Assembly (NCBI RefSeq): GCF_042920265.1
Contig: NZ_JBDQZI010000016.1
Coordinates: 29,455 to 93,454, forward strand
Length of the DNA: 64,000 nt
Source of the DNA: Lysinibacillus_B sp042920265
GTDB taxonomy: Bacteria > Bacillota > Bacilli > Bacillales_A > Planococcaceae
Direction of reading: 5' to 3'
Shown here: positions 52,692 to 59,944 of the stretch, one piece after another
Position numbering within the stretch: the first letter of the stretch is position 1
Layout: each line of letters begins with the position of its first letter
The notes under the pieces: generated by a model
Told to the model about the DNA's origin: nothing
The model's input: only the letters and a program-made list of their open reading frames with translations
Databases searched by the model: none
Made by a program: the position numbers and the translations under genes

Positions 52692-52721
52692 CTGTTTTTC
52701 AATGAAAACAGGCTTTTTTTA
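52692..52721 (+). terminator. Hairpin with T run before array 3
   Basis: CTGTTTTTC pairs with GAAAACAG, then GCTTTTTTT. No gene end is close, so it may end a non-coding transcript. Confidence 0.6.
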
Positions 52722-52749
52722 GCTAAAATGCAGGGGAATATATAAACGT

Positions 52750-52871
52750 CCCTGTATCCGGTCAACCCCCCTGGTCCGAGCAAAACCTTGCCGTATCCGA
52801 GCAAAAGCCCGAGGTATCCGGTCAAAAAGCTACCGTATCCGAGCAAAAAGTCGCCGTATCCGATCAAAATC
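52750..52871 (+). repeat. Array 3 of the 21-bp CAAAA-phased repeat
   Basis: Six units; CAAAA ends at 52785, 52806, 52827, 52848 and 52869, exactly 21 bp apart. Cores CGGTC, CGAGC, CGAGC, CGGTC, CGAGC, CGATC, mostly preceded by GTATC. Located between a hairpin with T run and the convergent marR terminator. A minus-strand frame across it encodes a heptapeptide repeat but has no ribosome site. Confidence 0.85.
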
Positions 52872-53015
52872 CTCGGCCCCAGCATGGTAAGTTGGCGATA
52901 TGTAGGCTGATGTTTAAAATCAATCGTTATGCTGGAACATTAAAATGCACTTATATAGATGATTTACTAGGGGGCTTTCCATCTGTGGTATGTCCGTTGT
53001 AAGTGACACTAATAT

Positions 53016-53060
53016 TAAAAAGACATCCACCCGCGTTTGTGACGCCAGTGGATGTCTTTA
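53016..53060 (-). terminator. Terminator of the marR gene
   Basis: AAAGACATCCAC pairs perfectly with GTGGATGTCTTT around a 17-base loop. Confidence 0.85.
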
Positions 53061-53066
53061 CATATA

Positions 53067-53474
53067 TTACATCCATTTCATTTGCAAGATTGCTTGTAGC
53101 TGCTTGAAATTTTCGGACCCTATATTTTGTTCGATGGTTTTGTCGATTTCTTTTTTGATTTCTAAGCTGTTGTAATATATTTCTTCGCCTAAAGGTGTCA
53201 GCTCTACTCGTTTTTGGGTTTTGGGTGCTTTCACTAGCTCTGTTTGTACTAATTGTTTTTCTTCCAATGCTTTCACAAATTTATGTACGGCTTGTTTTGA
53301 AATCTCTACTTTCTTTAATATATCTGGAATCGTTGATGCGCCTTCGAATATACAATTTAGAATATACCATTCGGAAGTCGTAATTTGAATAGTGTTTTGG
53401 CGATTCCACGTAGAAGCGACTGCATCACGCAATTGCTTGTAATGTTTGTGTAATAATTCAATCGTCTCGCTCAT
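53067..53474 (-). CDS. MarR-family transcriptional regulator
   Basis: 135 residues, standard MarR length. Winged helix about 30-100 with recognition helix KVEISKQAVHKFVKALEEK; dimerisation helices at both ends. GGAGG lies 7 bases before ATG 53474. Divergent from a CarD-type gene. A palindrome between them overlaps both -35 elements, so autorepression and control of carD are likely. Ligand unknown. Confidence 0.88.
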   Translation of the reverse strand: MSETIELLHKHYKQLRDAVASTWNRQNTIQITTSEWYILNCIFEGASTIPDILKKVEISKQAVHKFVKALEEKQLVQTELVKAPKTQKRVELTPLGEEIYYNSLEIKKEIDKTIEQNIGSENFKQLQAILQMKWM

Positions 53475-53493
53475 AAAGCCTCCTTTGCCATCC

Positions 53494-53522
53494 ACTATAT
53501 ACAATTTGATCTTCAAGGTCAA
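53494..53522 (-). promoter_or_regulatory. Sigma-A promoter of marR
   Basis: Minus strand: -35 TTGACC (53522-53517), 17-base spacer, -10 TATAGT (53499-53494). Confidence 0.75.
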
Positions 53523-53533
53523 TTGAGTTGACC
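53517..53533. promoter_or_regulatory. Shared operator 1 between marR and carD
   Basis: GGTCAATTGAGTTGACC: 6-bp arms with a 5-base centre. Each arm is the -35 element of one of the two divergent promoters, so a bound dimer would block both. Confidence 0.7.
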
Positions 53534-53556
53534 AAAAAACTTTTATAGGGTACAAT
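53528..53556 (+). promoter_or_regulatory. Sigma-A promoter of the carD-like gene
   Basis: -35 TTGACC (53528-53533), 17-base spacer, -10 TACAAT (53551-53556). Predicted start near 53563. Confidence 0.78.
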
Positions 53557-53563
53557 GGATTAT

Positions 53564-53580
53564 GGTAAACTATGTTGACC
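53564..53580. promoter_or_regulatory. Operator 2 (same geometry as operator 1)
   Basis: GGTAAACTATGTTGACC: same 6-5-6 layout with one mismatch, 47 bp from operator 1 and at the predicted carD transcription start. Confidence 0.6.
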
Positions 53581-53595
53581 TTAGGGGGTGAGATA

Positions 53596-54093
53596 TTGTT
53601 TTCAATAGGGGATACAGTTTTCTACGGTGCGCATGGAATTTGTTCCATTGAGGATATTCAAGAGCAAAAATTTGGTGGTGAAGCGCAGTCTTATTATATA
53701 TTGCGTTCGCATCATAGCACGAGTCTTACTTTATATTATCCTGTAAATGCCGTGAATTCTAAGCTCAAAAAACTCATGACAAAAGAAAAAGCACAGGCAG
53801 TTTTACAGTGCTTTGAAAATGCAGCTGATTCGTGGAACGATCGCACGACGACACGTCATCAGTCGTATCAATCCATCATCAAAACAGCGGGTCATTTAGA
53901 GATTGCGCAAATGACGAACACATTACTGCGAAAGAAGCTAGAATTAGAGGCAATCGATAAAAAATTGCCTGCTCAAGATACGCAAATTTTACAAAATGTG
54001 ACCGCCATTTTATATGAAGAACTGGCAACAACATTGCAAACAACAGCTAGTGATATATCCGATAAGGTTGACGAAATTATTCAAATGAATTAA
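53596..54093 (+). CDS. CarD/CdnL-family transcription factor (YdeB-like)
   Basis: TTG start at 53596 with GGGGGTG upstream, giving the family N-terminus FSIGDTVFYGAHGICSIEDI. 165 residues: Tudor-like RNA-polymerase-interacting domain (about 1-55) and a helical C-terminal domain (about 60-165). CarD proteins bind the RNAP beta lobe and stabilise open complexes. An ATG at 53572 would almost coincide with the predicted transcription start, so it is not used. Divergent from marR. Confidence 0.85.
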   Translation: MFSIGDTVFYGAHGICSIEDIQEQKFGGEAQSYYILRSHHSTSLTLYYPVNAVNSKLKKLMTKEKAQAVLQCFENAADSWNDRTTTRHQSYQSIIKTAGHLEIAQMTNTLLRKKLELEAIDKKLPAQDTQILQNVTAILYEELATTLQTTASDISDKVDEIIQMN

Positions 54094-54193
54094 GTATAGT
54101 AAGCACATGAATCTGAAAAGGTTTGTGTGTTTTTTTGATACAATCACATTTGCTAAATTAGAAGGTAAAATCCAAAAGCCTTTCGATTACATA

Positions 54194-54232
54194 AGAAGGG
54201 CGTTTTCATATCGTTAAAACTACGCCTTCTTT
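54194..54232 (-). terminator. Terminator at the end of the four-span membrane protein gene
   Basis: AGAAGGCGTA...TACGCC-type arms (AGAAGGGCG with CGCCTTCT) and TTTT/AAAA extension; it overlaps the stop codon of the minus-strand gene. Confidence 0.6.
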
Positions 54233-54678
54233 TGCACAAAAAACGATAAAAATGCGATAAGGCATAGTAGAGCGATAAACGTCCACACATTAAAAAATAA
54301 ATGATTCGAAAACGGACTTAATAAGCCCACCTCCCTATATGGATGGTTTGCATTGATATAATTTCGGTATAGTGTTGCTCGATAAAACGTGTAAAGGGTC
54401 AAGGTAAGAAAAACAAACAAATAGCTATATTTTAACCACTTTTGTTGGTTGGAGTTGAATCTTTGATGAAATTGTTCAAACACAAAGAGCATAGAAAAAT
54501 AGAAATATAAAATAATCAAACAAGGAGCAACAACGAAAAAGAGACCAGGGTTACCGTTACCACTACCGAGCATATCGTTAGCAGGATCAAATGATACGGT
54601 GAGTAAGTTTGTAAAGAAAAATGCGAAAGCGGTGATCAGTCCAGCTATTATGACGCTTATATAAAACAATGGCCGCAT
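54220..54678 (-). CDS. Four-span membrane protein of unknown function
   Basis: 152 residues with four hydrophobic spans (about 4-26, 47-67, 82-102, 124-146). Start at 54678 follows AGGAGGGAAAC; a longer frame upstream lacks a site. The segment NDMLGSGNGNPG after the first span is distinctive. No family recognised. Confidence 0.6.
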   Translation of the reverse strand: MRPLFYISVIIAGLITAFAFFFTNLLTVSFDPANDMLGSGNGNPGLFFVVAPCLIILYFYFSMLFVFEQFHQRFNSNQQKWLKYSYLFVFLTLTLYTFYRATLYRNYINANHPYREVGLLSPFSNHLFFNVWTFIALLCLIAFLSFFVQKKA

Positions 54679-54871
54679 AGTTTCCCTCCTATCTTTTTTC
54701 ACTAGTAGTGCCCCGATTGTAACATATTCATTTATCTGTTCGTGAAATATGCTTTCCATCATGCAACTTTACTCGTTCTATACTTATAGCCGTATATCAT
54801 ACTTGTTTTTTTCTTTTATTCTTTCTTTTATTTATTCTTTCTTTTTATATGAGCGTGTCAGTTTGGCTTTA

Positions 54872-54984
54872 TCCGTATGCTCAGAATGAACACGTGGCCT
54901 GTTCAAAACGAACAGAAGGATGTGCTCAAAGTGAACACATGCCCTGTTCAAAATGGACACACTGGTGTACTCAGTTTGCTACTT
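54872..54984 (+). repeat. Iteron-like array: five 22-23 bp repeats with palindromic cores
   Basis: Cores at 54878 (TGCTCAGAATGAACA), 54900 (TGTTCAAAACGAACA), 54923 (TGCTCAAAGTGAACA), 54945 (TGTTCAAAATGGACA) and 54968 (TACTCAGTTTGCTAC, degenerate), steps 22, 23, 22, 23. Each core is an imperfect TGyTC-N5-GAACA palindrome. A T/C-rich, very AT-rich tract (54804-54850) adjoins the left end; the right end overlaps the 3' end of a replication-initiator-like winged-helix gene. Confidence 0.75.
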
Positions 54985-55366
54985 CGAACATGCCAAACTG
55001 TCTCCTTGGGAGCGGAGAGATGAGATTGGCAAGTATTTTACTGAAATAGTTTTTCAACATTGGGGTAGAAATGGTATACCAAAGCGTTCGGTCAGTTCTG
55101 TAGGCATTTAAATCTTGTCGTTTTCGAATAAGCCCCTGCTTTTCGAGGGAGCTTGTGATGCGAGAAAGAGTGCGTTTAGATAGAAATGGAAAGTGTTGCA
55201 GCCACTGGTCACTACTGTGGTAATACCATATTCCCCCGTCTATGCTTGTCCCTCGTTGTGTCAGAAGGTAGTGCAGCTGCTGTAAGAAAAGCGCTTCGTA
55301 CACACCAATTTTCGATGCTAATTGCGGAATTAAAATTAAAGGCTTACCTTGTACAAGTAAAGTCAT
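54971..55366 (-). CDS. Winged-helix protein resembling the N-terminal domain of phage/plasmid replication initiators
   Basis: 131 residues. Opening PLILIPQLASKIGVYEALFL, then QQLHYLL, SSDQWLQHFPFLSKRTLSRI and the basic wing with DRTLWYTI. This matches the N-terminal winged helix of DnaD-like/RepA_N-type replication proteins as remembered from phages and plasmids. Those proteins are usually 250 residues or longer; the C-terminal half is absent, so this is a truncated or stand-alone form. The five-copy repeat array overlaps its 3' end. Role inferred only: DNA binding, possibly to the array. Confidence 0.65.
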   Translation of the reverse strand: MTLLVQGKPLILIPQLASKIGVYEALFLQQLHYLLTQRGTSIDGGIWYYHSSDQWLQHFPFLSKRTLSRITSSLEKQGLIRKRQDLNAYRTDRTLWYTISTPMLKNYFSKILANLISPLPRRQFGMFEVAN

Positions 55367-55487
55367 CTTGTCATCCTCCTTTTACTACTACTATCGAAAT
55401 GACAGTTCAAAAAAGGATATATTCGCAACCGAAATATTGAAACAATTTCCATATGGATCCGTCTAATAGTAAAAGGGGTGATACGGG

Positions 55488-55985
55488 GTGAAGGGTGTTC
55501 GTTTGTTTTTATTGGCTATGATTATCGTATTATTGATGGCTTGTGCGGAGAGAGAGCCATCTGAACAACTGCCTAATGTGGATTTAGTAGCAGGTGAAGT
55601 GACCAAAGAGCCCTCTGGACAATTAAAAGAACCGCCCAATGTCCATTTGGTAGCAGATGAAACGACTTATATGATGCAGCGCGGTGGATATGAGTGGACG
55701 ATTAAGCGTACTTTTGGACGCGAGGAAACAACAATCGCTGATGCAGTGGCACCGAATGAGTCGCTAAAACGGGGACTAATCACGTTAGCGAAAGATGCAC
55801 AAATGGAGCTACAGTTTGAGGTACAGCCAGATCGTTACCGCGTTTTTGGTTGGTACGAGGAGGGCCCATCCAAGTTATTTAGTCATTTACAGTATATCGT
55901 AGGGGAACAGTCCGTGGCGATTGAGATCGTCGCTTATTACCCGCAAGGTCACGTATCCTATGTATTGCCGGTGAAATTTGAATGA
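55488..55985 (+). CDS. Lipoprotein of unknown function
   Basis: GTG start at 55488. 165 residues with lipobox LMAC (Cys19) and an imperfect duplication after it (SEQLPNVDLVAGEVTKEP and SGQLKEPPNVHLVADETT). The rest (about 60-165) looks beta-rich, with YEWTIKRTFG and a C-terminal VSYVLPVKFE. No family recognised. Confidence 0.7.
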   Translation: MKGVRLFLLAMIIVLLMACAEREPSEQLPNVDLVAGEVTKEPSGQLKEPPNVHLVADETTYMMQRGGYEWTIKRTFGREETTIADAVAPNESLKRGLITLAKDAQMELQFEVQPDRYRVFGWYEEGPSKLFSHLQYIVGEQSVAIEIVAYYPQGHVSYVLPVKFE

Positions 55986-55986
55986 T

Positions 55987-56019
55987 AAAACGCAACTCTT
56001 GGAAGGAGTTGCGTTTTTA
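55987..56019. terminator. Bidirectional terminator
   Basis: AAAACGCAACTC pairs with GAGTTGCGTTTTT. It lies between convergent genes and can serve both. Confidence 0.85.
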
Positions 56020-56038
56020 AGTCTTATCGTTTCGAATA

Positions 56039-56596
56039 CTACAGCAAACGTCTAAACTCTGCCCAGTTCACTAAGCGTGGGAAATTGACGTCTTTGTTAT
56101 ACGATTGATCCTTTACAATCACTTTGGTGCCGATGTTAGCTAATGTTTGCAAGACGGCAGGTTTGTCATCGACATAGTAATCGAGATGCAGCGATTGGAT
56201 AATGTCGATTTTTTCGTGATCGGCCATACCGCAAAAGAAGTGTTCGTCCTTGACAGGGAAGCCTTGTGCTTTTACCCAGTCGCGTGTTTGCTGGCAGTAG
56301 TGCTTCGGACGAGAGGTAATATAAAAAACATCGTGCCCTTCTGCAACAAGTGCCTGCAATGTTTCGATAGCATCTGCGTAAGCGGGGCAATCCGTAAAAT
56401 AAATGTCCTCCATCGACTCGATCCACATTTGTCCCCCTTGTTCTTTCGTTAAGCCGAACGGGGCATGGATTTCTACAGTCGGAATGGTTTGAAATACATC
56501 GATGCCTAAATCTTTGTTTAACTTTTTATTGTATAAATGAAATGCGTGCTCACGTAAGTTAATGAGCGTGTCGTCGATATCAAAGCCAAATTTCAT
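56039..56596 (-). CDS. HAD-family phosphatase, 5'-nucleotidase (NT5C/YqfW-like)
   Basis: 185 residues. HAD motif I FDIDDTLI (nucleophile Asp5), motif II YITSRP, motif III Lys region, and motif IV DYYVDDKP. This resembles the 5'(3')-deoxyribonucleotidase / YqfW-YorS group. Start at 56596 follows GGAGGAC. Last gene of the minus-strand operon ribA-ribD-monooxygenase-HAD. In riboflavin synthesis a HAD phosphatase is needed to dephosphorylate the RibD product, so it may supply that step here; this is inference from context. Confidence 0.82.
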   Translation of the reverse strand: MKFGFDIDDTLINLREHAFHLYNKKLNKDLGIDVFQTIPTVEIHAPFGLTKEQGGQMWIESMEDIYFTDCPAYADAIETLQALVAEGHDVFYITSRPKHYCQQTRDWVKAQGFPVKDEHFFCGMADHEKIDIIQSLHLDYYVDDKPAVLQTLANIGTKVIVKDQSYNKDVNFPRLVNWAEFRRLL

Positions 56597-56607
56597 AAAG
56601 TCCTCCA

Positions 56608-57696
56608 TTAGACGATTAAAGTAAATTGTGAAGCAAAGCCTTGTTCTTTTTCGATTTGCAGCGCTTGAATTTTTTCAATTTCTTGTTTACGCTTTGTCGC
56701 ACATGTTACATAGTCTAGTGTTTCAATTGTTTGTTTTTCAATCAATGAGGCTAGTACATCCGCATCTTTCAGCGCACTGTTTAAGCCGAATGCTCCTGTC
56801 GGTGTCATCGCGTGTACGGCATCGCCAATTAGTGCTAGTCCATCACGTCCCCAATTTTCTGTTTGGCTACTAAATACATCGAGTAGCACAAAATCTTGCC
56901 AGGAGGTAATGTTTTGTTGCACGGTCTTCCCTAACTCAGGAAATGCTTTGATGAGCTTCTCGATAAACGGCTCAAAAGGCTGCTTGCGTAAAGTAGGGTA
57001 GCTGCCTTGCGTAATATGCCAACCAATTTGCACAAAGCCTTTGACTTGTGTGAATAGGGAAATTTGCATGCCATCCACAAGAGCCATTTTAATGACAGGC
57101 GACCAATTGTCTGGGGTAGGAATACGCGCCCATAGTAGGTCGTACCCGTGTTTGCGAATAGACGTCTCAATGTGTGCATTTTTACGCACGGTCGAATAGC
57201 GACCATCCGCCCCAACGATTAGCCTACAGTCAATGACGAATTCTTCCCCGTCACGCATTACCCGAACACCACCATAACGACCTTCTTCATCTTGTAAAAG
57301 CGCTGTTACTCTTGAATTTAAGCAGTATTGAAAGGTGTCATAAGGCGCGGCTGCCTCTAAAATAGCTTGCAGTAAATGCGCTTGTGGGACATGAATGCCT
57401 AAATGACCAACAGCAGGGGCTGGCGTGATGGTTTTTGTTTGCTGGCCATTTAACCAGTATTCGAGACGTTCCATTTTCAACATGCCTAGTGCCTCAACTT
57501 GATCAAATAAGCCGTACTTTTTTAAAATCGCTTCGCCTTCTTCGTTAATATGCTCCCCGCGAAATGCTTTGGCGATTTCATTTGTTCGTTCGAGTAGCAA
57601 GACCGAAATGTTTTTCTTTGCTAATAAATAAGCGAGTAATGCCCCGCCAGGACCCGCGCCAACAATGCAAACATCTACTTTTTGGTGCATATACAT
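56608..57696 (-). CDS. FAD-dependent monooxygenase (PHBH fold) in a riboflavin-gene operon
   Basis: 362 residues. FAD motif IVGAGPGGALLAYLL (about 11-25), the DG motif IVGADGRYSTVRK (about 164-176) and the GD motif ALIGDAVHAMTPTGAFGLNSAL (about 290-311) together define the aromatic-hydroxylase group. It overlaps the ribD stop by one base (TAATG) and ends next to the HAD gene, so it is firmly part of the operon. Group members hydroxylate or oxidise aromatic and heterocyclic substrates with NAD(P)H and oxygen. A pyrimidine or flavin-like substrate is inferred from context. Confidence 0.85.
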   Translation of the reverse strand: MYMHQKVDVCIVGAGPGGALLAYLLAKKNISVLLLERTNEIAKAFRGEHINEEGEAILKKYGLFDQVEALGMLKMERLEYWLNGQQTKTITPAPAVGHLGIHVPQAHLLQAILEAAAPYDTFQYCLNSRVTALLQDEEGRYGGVRVMRDGEEFVIDCRLIVGADGRYSTVRKNAHIETSIRKHGYDLLWARIPTPDNWSPVIKMALVDGMQISLFTQVKGFVQIGWHITQGSYPTLRKQPFEPFIEKLIKAFPELGKTVQQNITSWQDFVLLDVFSSQTENWGRDGLALIGDAVHAMTPTGAFGLNSALKDADVLASLIEKQTIETLDYVTCATKRKQEIEKIQALQIEKEQGFASQFTLIV

Positions 57697-58793
57697 TATC
57701 CTTCTTTCGGATAGGCTGTAATACGTAAATCTGCCCCGACTTTTTCAACTTCTGCAAAATCAAGAAGCATCGCTGCCTCAACGGTTTCCACATCTGTGCC
57801 GGTAAACGGTGTAATGGAGTTACGTCCACCAAGTACTTTTGGCGCGACATACACAAGGAACTTTTGAATCAGCCCCGCACGTAGGAAGGAAGCGTTCACC
57901 TCGCCGCCACCCTCTACTAAAATATCGGTAATCCCGCGTTTATACAGTTCATCTAGCATCGTATTTAAATCGAGTTGGTCATTGACGACAGGGACATACA
58001 GTAGTTCTACCCCTAGTTTTTCAAATGCGGGGGCTTTATGTTGCTGTTCTTCCGCTGTCACAATAATTGTTCTAGCTGTAGATGTTTGACAAACCGTCGC
58101 ATCCAGTGGCGTCCGTAATTGACGATCTAATACGATACGGATCGGATTTTTGCCGACACGATCAGGGAGACGTGTTGTGAGAGACGGGTTGTCTGTTAAC
58201 ACCGTACCAATGCCAACTAAAATAGCGTCTACTTGATCGCGTAGCTCGTGTACATCTGCGCGGGCTTCTTCCCCTGTAATCCACTGCGAATGGCCGTTAT
58301 ACGCTGCGATTTTTCCGTCTAGTGTCATCGCAAACTTTGAGATGACAAATGGGCGAGCAGTAATCATGTTGTGAATAAAGCGCTCATTTAAACGACGCGC
58401 CTCTATTTCTAATACCCCAACTTCTACTTCAATGCCTGCGTCACGTAGCAGCTGAATGCCGCGTCCTGCCACTGCTGGATTCGGGTCTTCCATCGCGATG
58501 ACCACTCGTTTGACTCCCGCTTCTTTTACTAAATTAGCGCAAGGGGGTGTTTTGCCGAAATGTGAGCAAGGTTCAAGTGTGACATAAATCGTTGCATCTT
58601 TTGCATGCTCACCAGCCATCCGCACGGCATGTACTTCCGCATGGGGCTCCCCAGCTTTTCGGTGAAGCCCGGTACCAACGATGGCGCCGTCCTTCACAAT
58701 CACGGAGCCTACAAGTGGGTTCGGGTTTGTTTTACCTGTTGCACTTGCCGCTAAATCAAGCGCGAGTTGCATATAGTACTGATCGTTCTTCAT
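57696..58793 (-). CDS. ribD: Bifunctional pyrimidine deaminase/reductase
   Basis: 365 residues. N-terminal deaminase (about 1-145) with zinc motifs HAEVHAV and PCSHFGKTPPC. C-terminal reductase (about 147-360) with KFAMTLDGKIA, SQWITG and VEGGGEVNASFL. It performs the second and third steps of riboflavin synthesis. Start at 58793 follows GGAGGAACAGGTA; it overlaps ribA by 38 bases. No ribE or ribH follows, unlike the usual ribDEAH operon. Confidence 0.93.
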   Translation of the reverse strand: MKNDQYYMQLALDLAASATGKTNPNPLVGSVIVKDGAIVGTGLHRKAGEPHAEVHAVRMAGEHAKDATIYVTLEPCSHFGKTPPCANLVKEAGVKRVVIAMEDPNPAVAGRGIQLLRDAGIEVEVGVLEIEARRLNERFIHNMITARPFVISKFAMTLDGKIAAYNGHSQWITGEEARADVHELRDQVDAILVGIGTVLTDNPSLTTRLPDRVGKNPIRIVLDRQLRTPLDATVCQTSTARTIIVTAEEQQHKAPAFEKLGVELLYVPVVNDQLDLNTMLDELYKRGITDILVEGGGEVNASFLRAGLIQKFLVYVAPKVLGGRNSITPFTGTDVETVEAAMLLDFAEVEKVGADLRITAYPKEG

Positions 58794-59526
58794 TACCTGT
58801 TCCTCCATTGACAATATGTCCCGCTTTTTCGACTTTCGTTTGTAAGTAGAAGCGGTTCGTCTCTGTGACACCACCCCATAGCGGGATATGTCCATCAGCT
58901 AGTAAACCATGTGCTTCTAGTGCCGCGAGTTTATTCGGGTTATTCGTAATGAGTGTGACAGGCTTGTCGCGTAGTGTTGCTAACACTTTAATGGCATCCT
59001 CATAGGAACGTGTATCATCCTCAAAGCCGAGTGCATGATTGGCCTCGACCGTATCTAAGCCTTCTTCTTGTAATAAATAAGCAAGGGATTTTGAGAATAA
59101 CCCAATCCCGCGCCCTTCATGATCCGCTAAATAAAAGATAGCCCCACAGCCATGCTCCACAATCATTTTCATGGATTCGTGCAATTGATAGCCACAATCA
59201 CAGCGTTGGCTACCGAAAATATCTCCTGTATGACAAATGCTATGCATACGAATGAGTGCGTCATCTGCATGAGCAAAGTCACCGTACACTAAAACGGAAG
59301 ACTGCTGACCAAATGATAGATTCATAGAAGGAATGTGATCAATGACTTCCTCTTTTGACAGCGTATTGCTGACAGGTAACCACGAGTACCATTGAAACAC
59401 CGCTTCAAAATCACCTTGTTTCACAGGTAGACGAACAGGGCCGACTACACTTAAATTTTCTCTCTCATTTCGCGAGATAAGTTGTAGTTTATTAAGTAAA
59501 ACGTCTAGTTTCTTTTGCATTTTCAT
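58756..59526 (-). CDS. ribA: GTP cyclohydrolase II (monofunctional)
   Basis: About 256 residues of GTP cyclohydrolase II only; the DHBP synthase half present in B. subtilis RibA is absent. Zinc cysteines in CHTGDIFGSQRCDCG; catalytic region YLADHEGRGIGLFSK. It opens GTP to the diaminopyrimidine used by RibD. ATG 59526 is 10 bases from AGGA; ATG 59532 is an alternative. First gene of the operon; the 400-bp upstream region shows no FMN riboswitch core. Confidence 0.9.
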   Translation of the reverse strand: MKMQKKLDVLLNKLQLISRNERENLSVVGPVRLPVKQGDFEAVFQWYSWLPVSNTLSKEEVIDHIPSMNLSFGQQSSVLVYGDFAHADDALIRMHSICHTGDIFGSQRCDCGYQLHESMKMIVEHGCGAIFYLADHEGRGIGLFSKSLAYLLQEEGLDTVEANHALGFEDDTRSYEDAIKVLATLRDKPVTLITNNPNKLAALEAHGLLADGHIPLWGGVTETNRFYLQTKVEKAGHIVNGGTGNEERSVLYATRA

Positions 59527-59532
59527 CACCAT

Positions 59533-59944
59533 TTAATCCTTTATTTTCTTGAATGATGTAGCTACTTGATAGTGTTGCTTTCTACACCGAAATGGTCCCT
59601 CTCGTGTTACGGATAATGCCGCTAGCACACTATTTTAAATGTACATGGGAGGGGGAGATCTAAAATTTCTACTTCAAATGCGTGTACATAACACCCTTGT
59701 TATATATTTTCTCATATCATTCTTAAAAAAAACTTACAATATGTCACTAAGTGTATAAAGGTAATTTTCGTTTGTCTATTATTTTGCTTTTCGATAGGGG
59801 TGTTATAAGGGGGCATATATAGATGCTTTAGCAACATAAAACGTGAGGCGAAAAGAAGAAATGACGTTTTACCGTATTTTGTTTTACGGAAAAAGGTATA
59901 TCGCTACTACTATGTATCATACATAAAATGAAGGGGGAGAGGCT
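59533..59944. other. 410-bp divergent gap between ribA and the PD-(D/E)xK-like gene
   Basis: AT-rich. Inspected for the FMN riboswitch core on the minus strand and not found. A G-rich stretch (59647-59658) is not followed by a reading frame. AAGGGGGAGAGG at the right end serves the next gene. Confidence 0.55.

Larger units (their letters stand above)
52076..53066. other. 990-bp gene-free region
   Basis: Holds the terminator, nested palindrome, hairpin and array 3 listed separately. The remaining AT-rich sequence (about 52400-52690 and 52875-53015) shows no gene. Confidence 0.65.

Noticed and set aside
52679..52885. Minus-strand frame across array 3 encoding a heptapeptide repeat (LLGYGxx-like)
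   Set aside because: A 21-bp period leaves every frame open as a 7-residue repeat. There is no ribosome site, and arrays 1 and 2 do not keep a frame because their steps vary.
59533..59944. FMN riboswitch before ribA
   Set aside because: The conserved AGGGTGaAATTCC and GACCGGCGGT blocks are absent on the minus strand.
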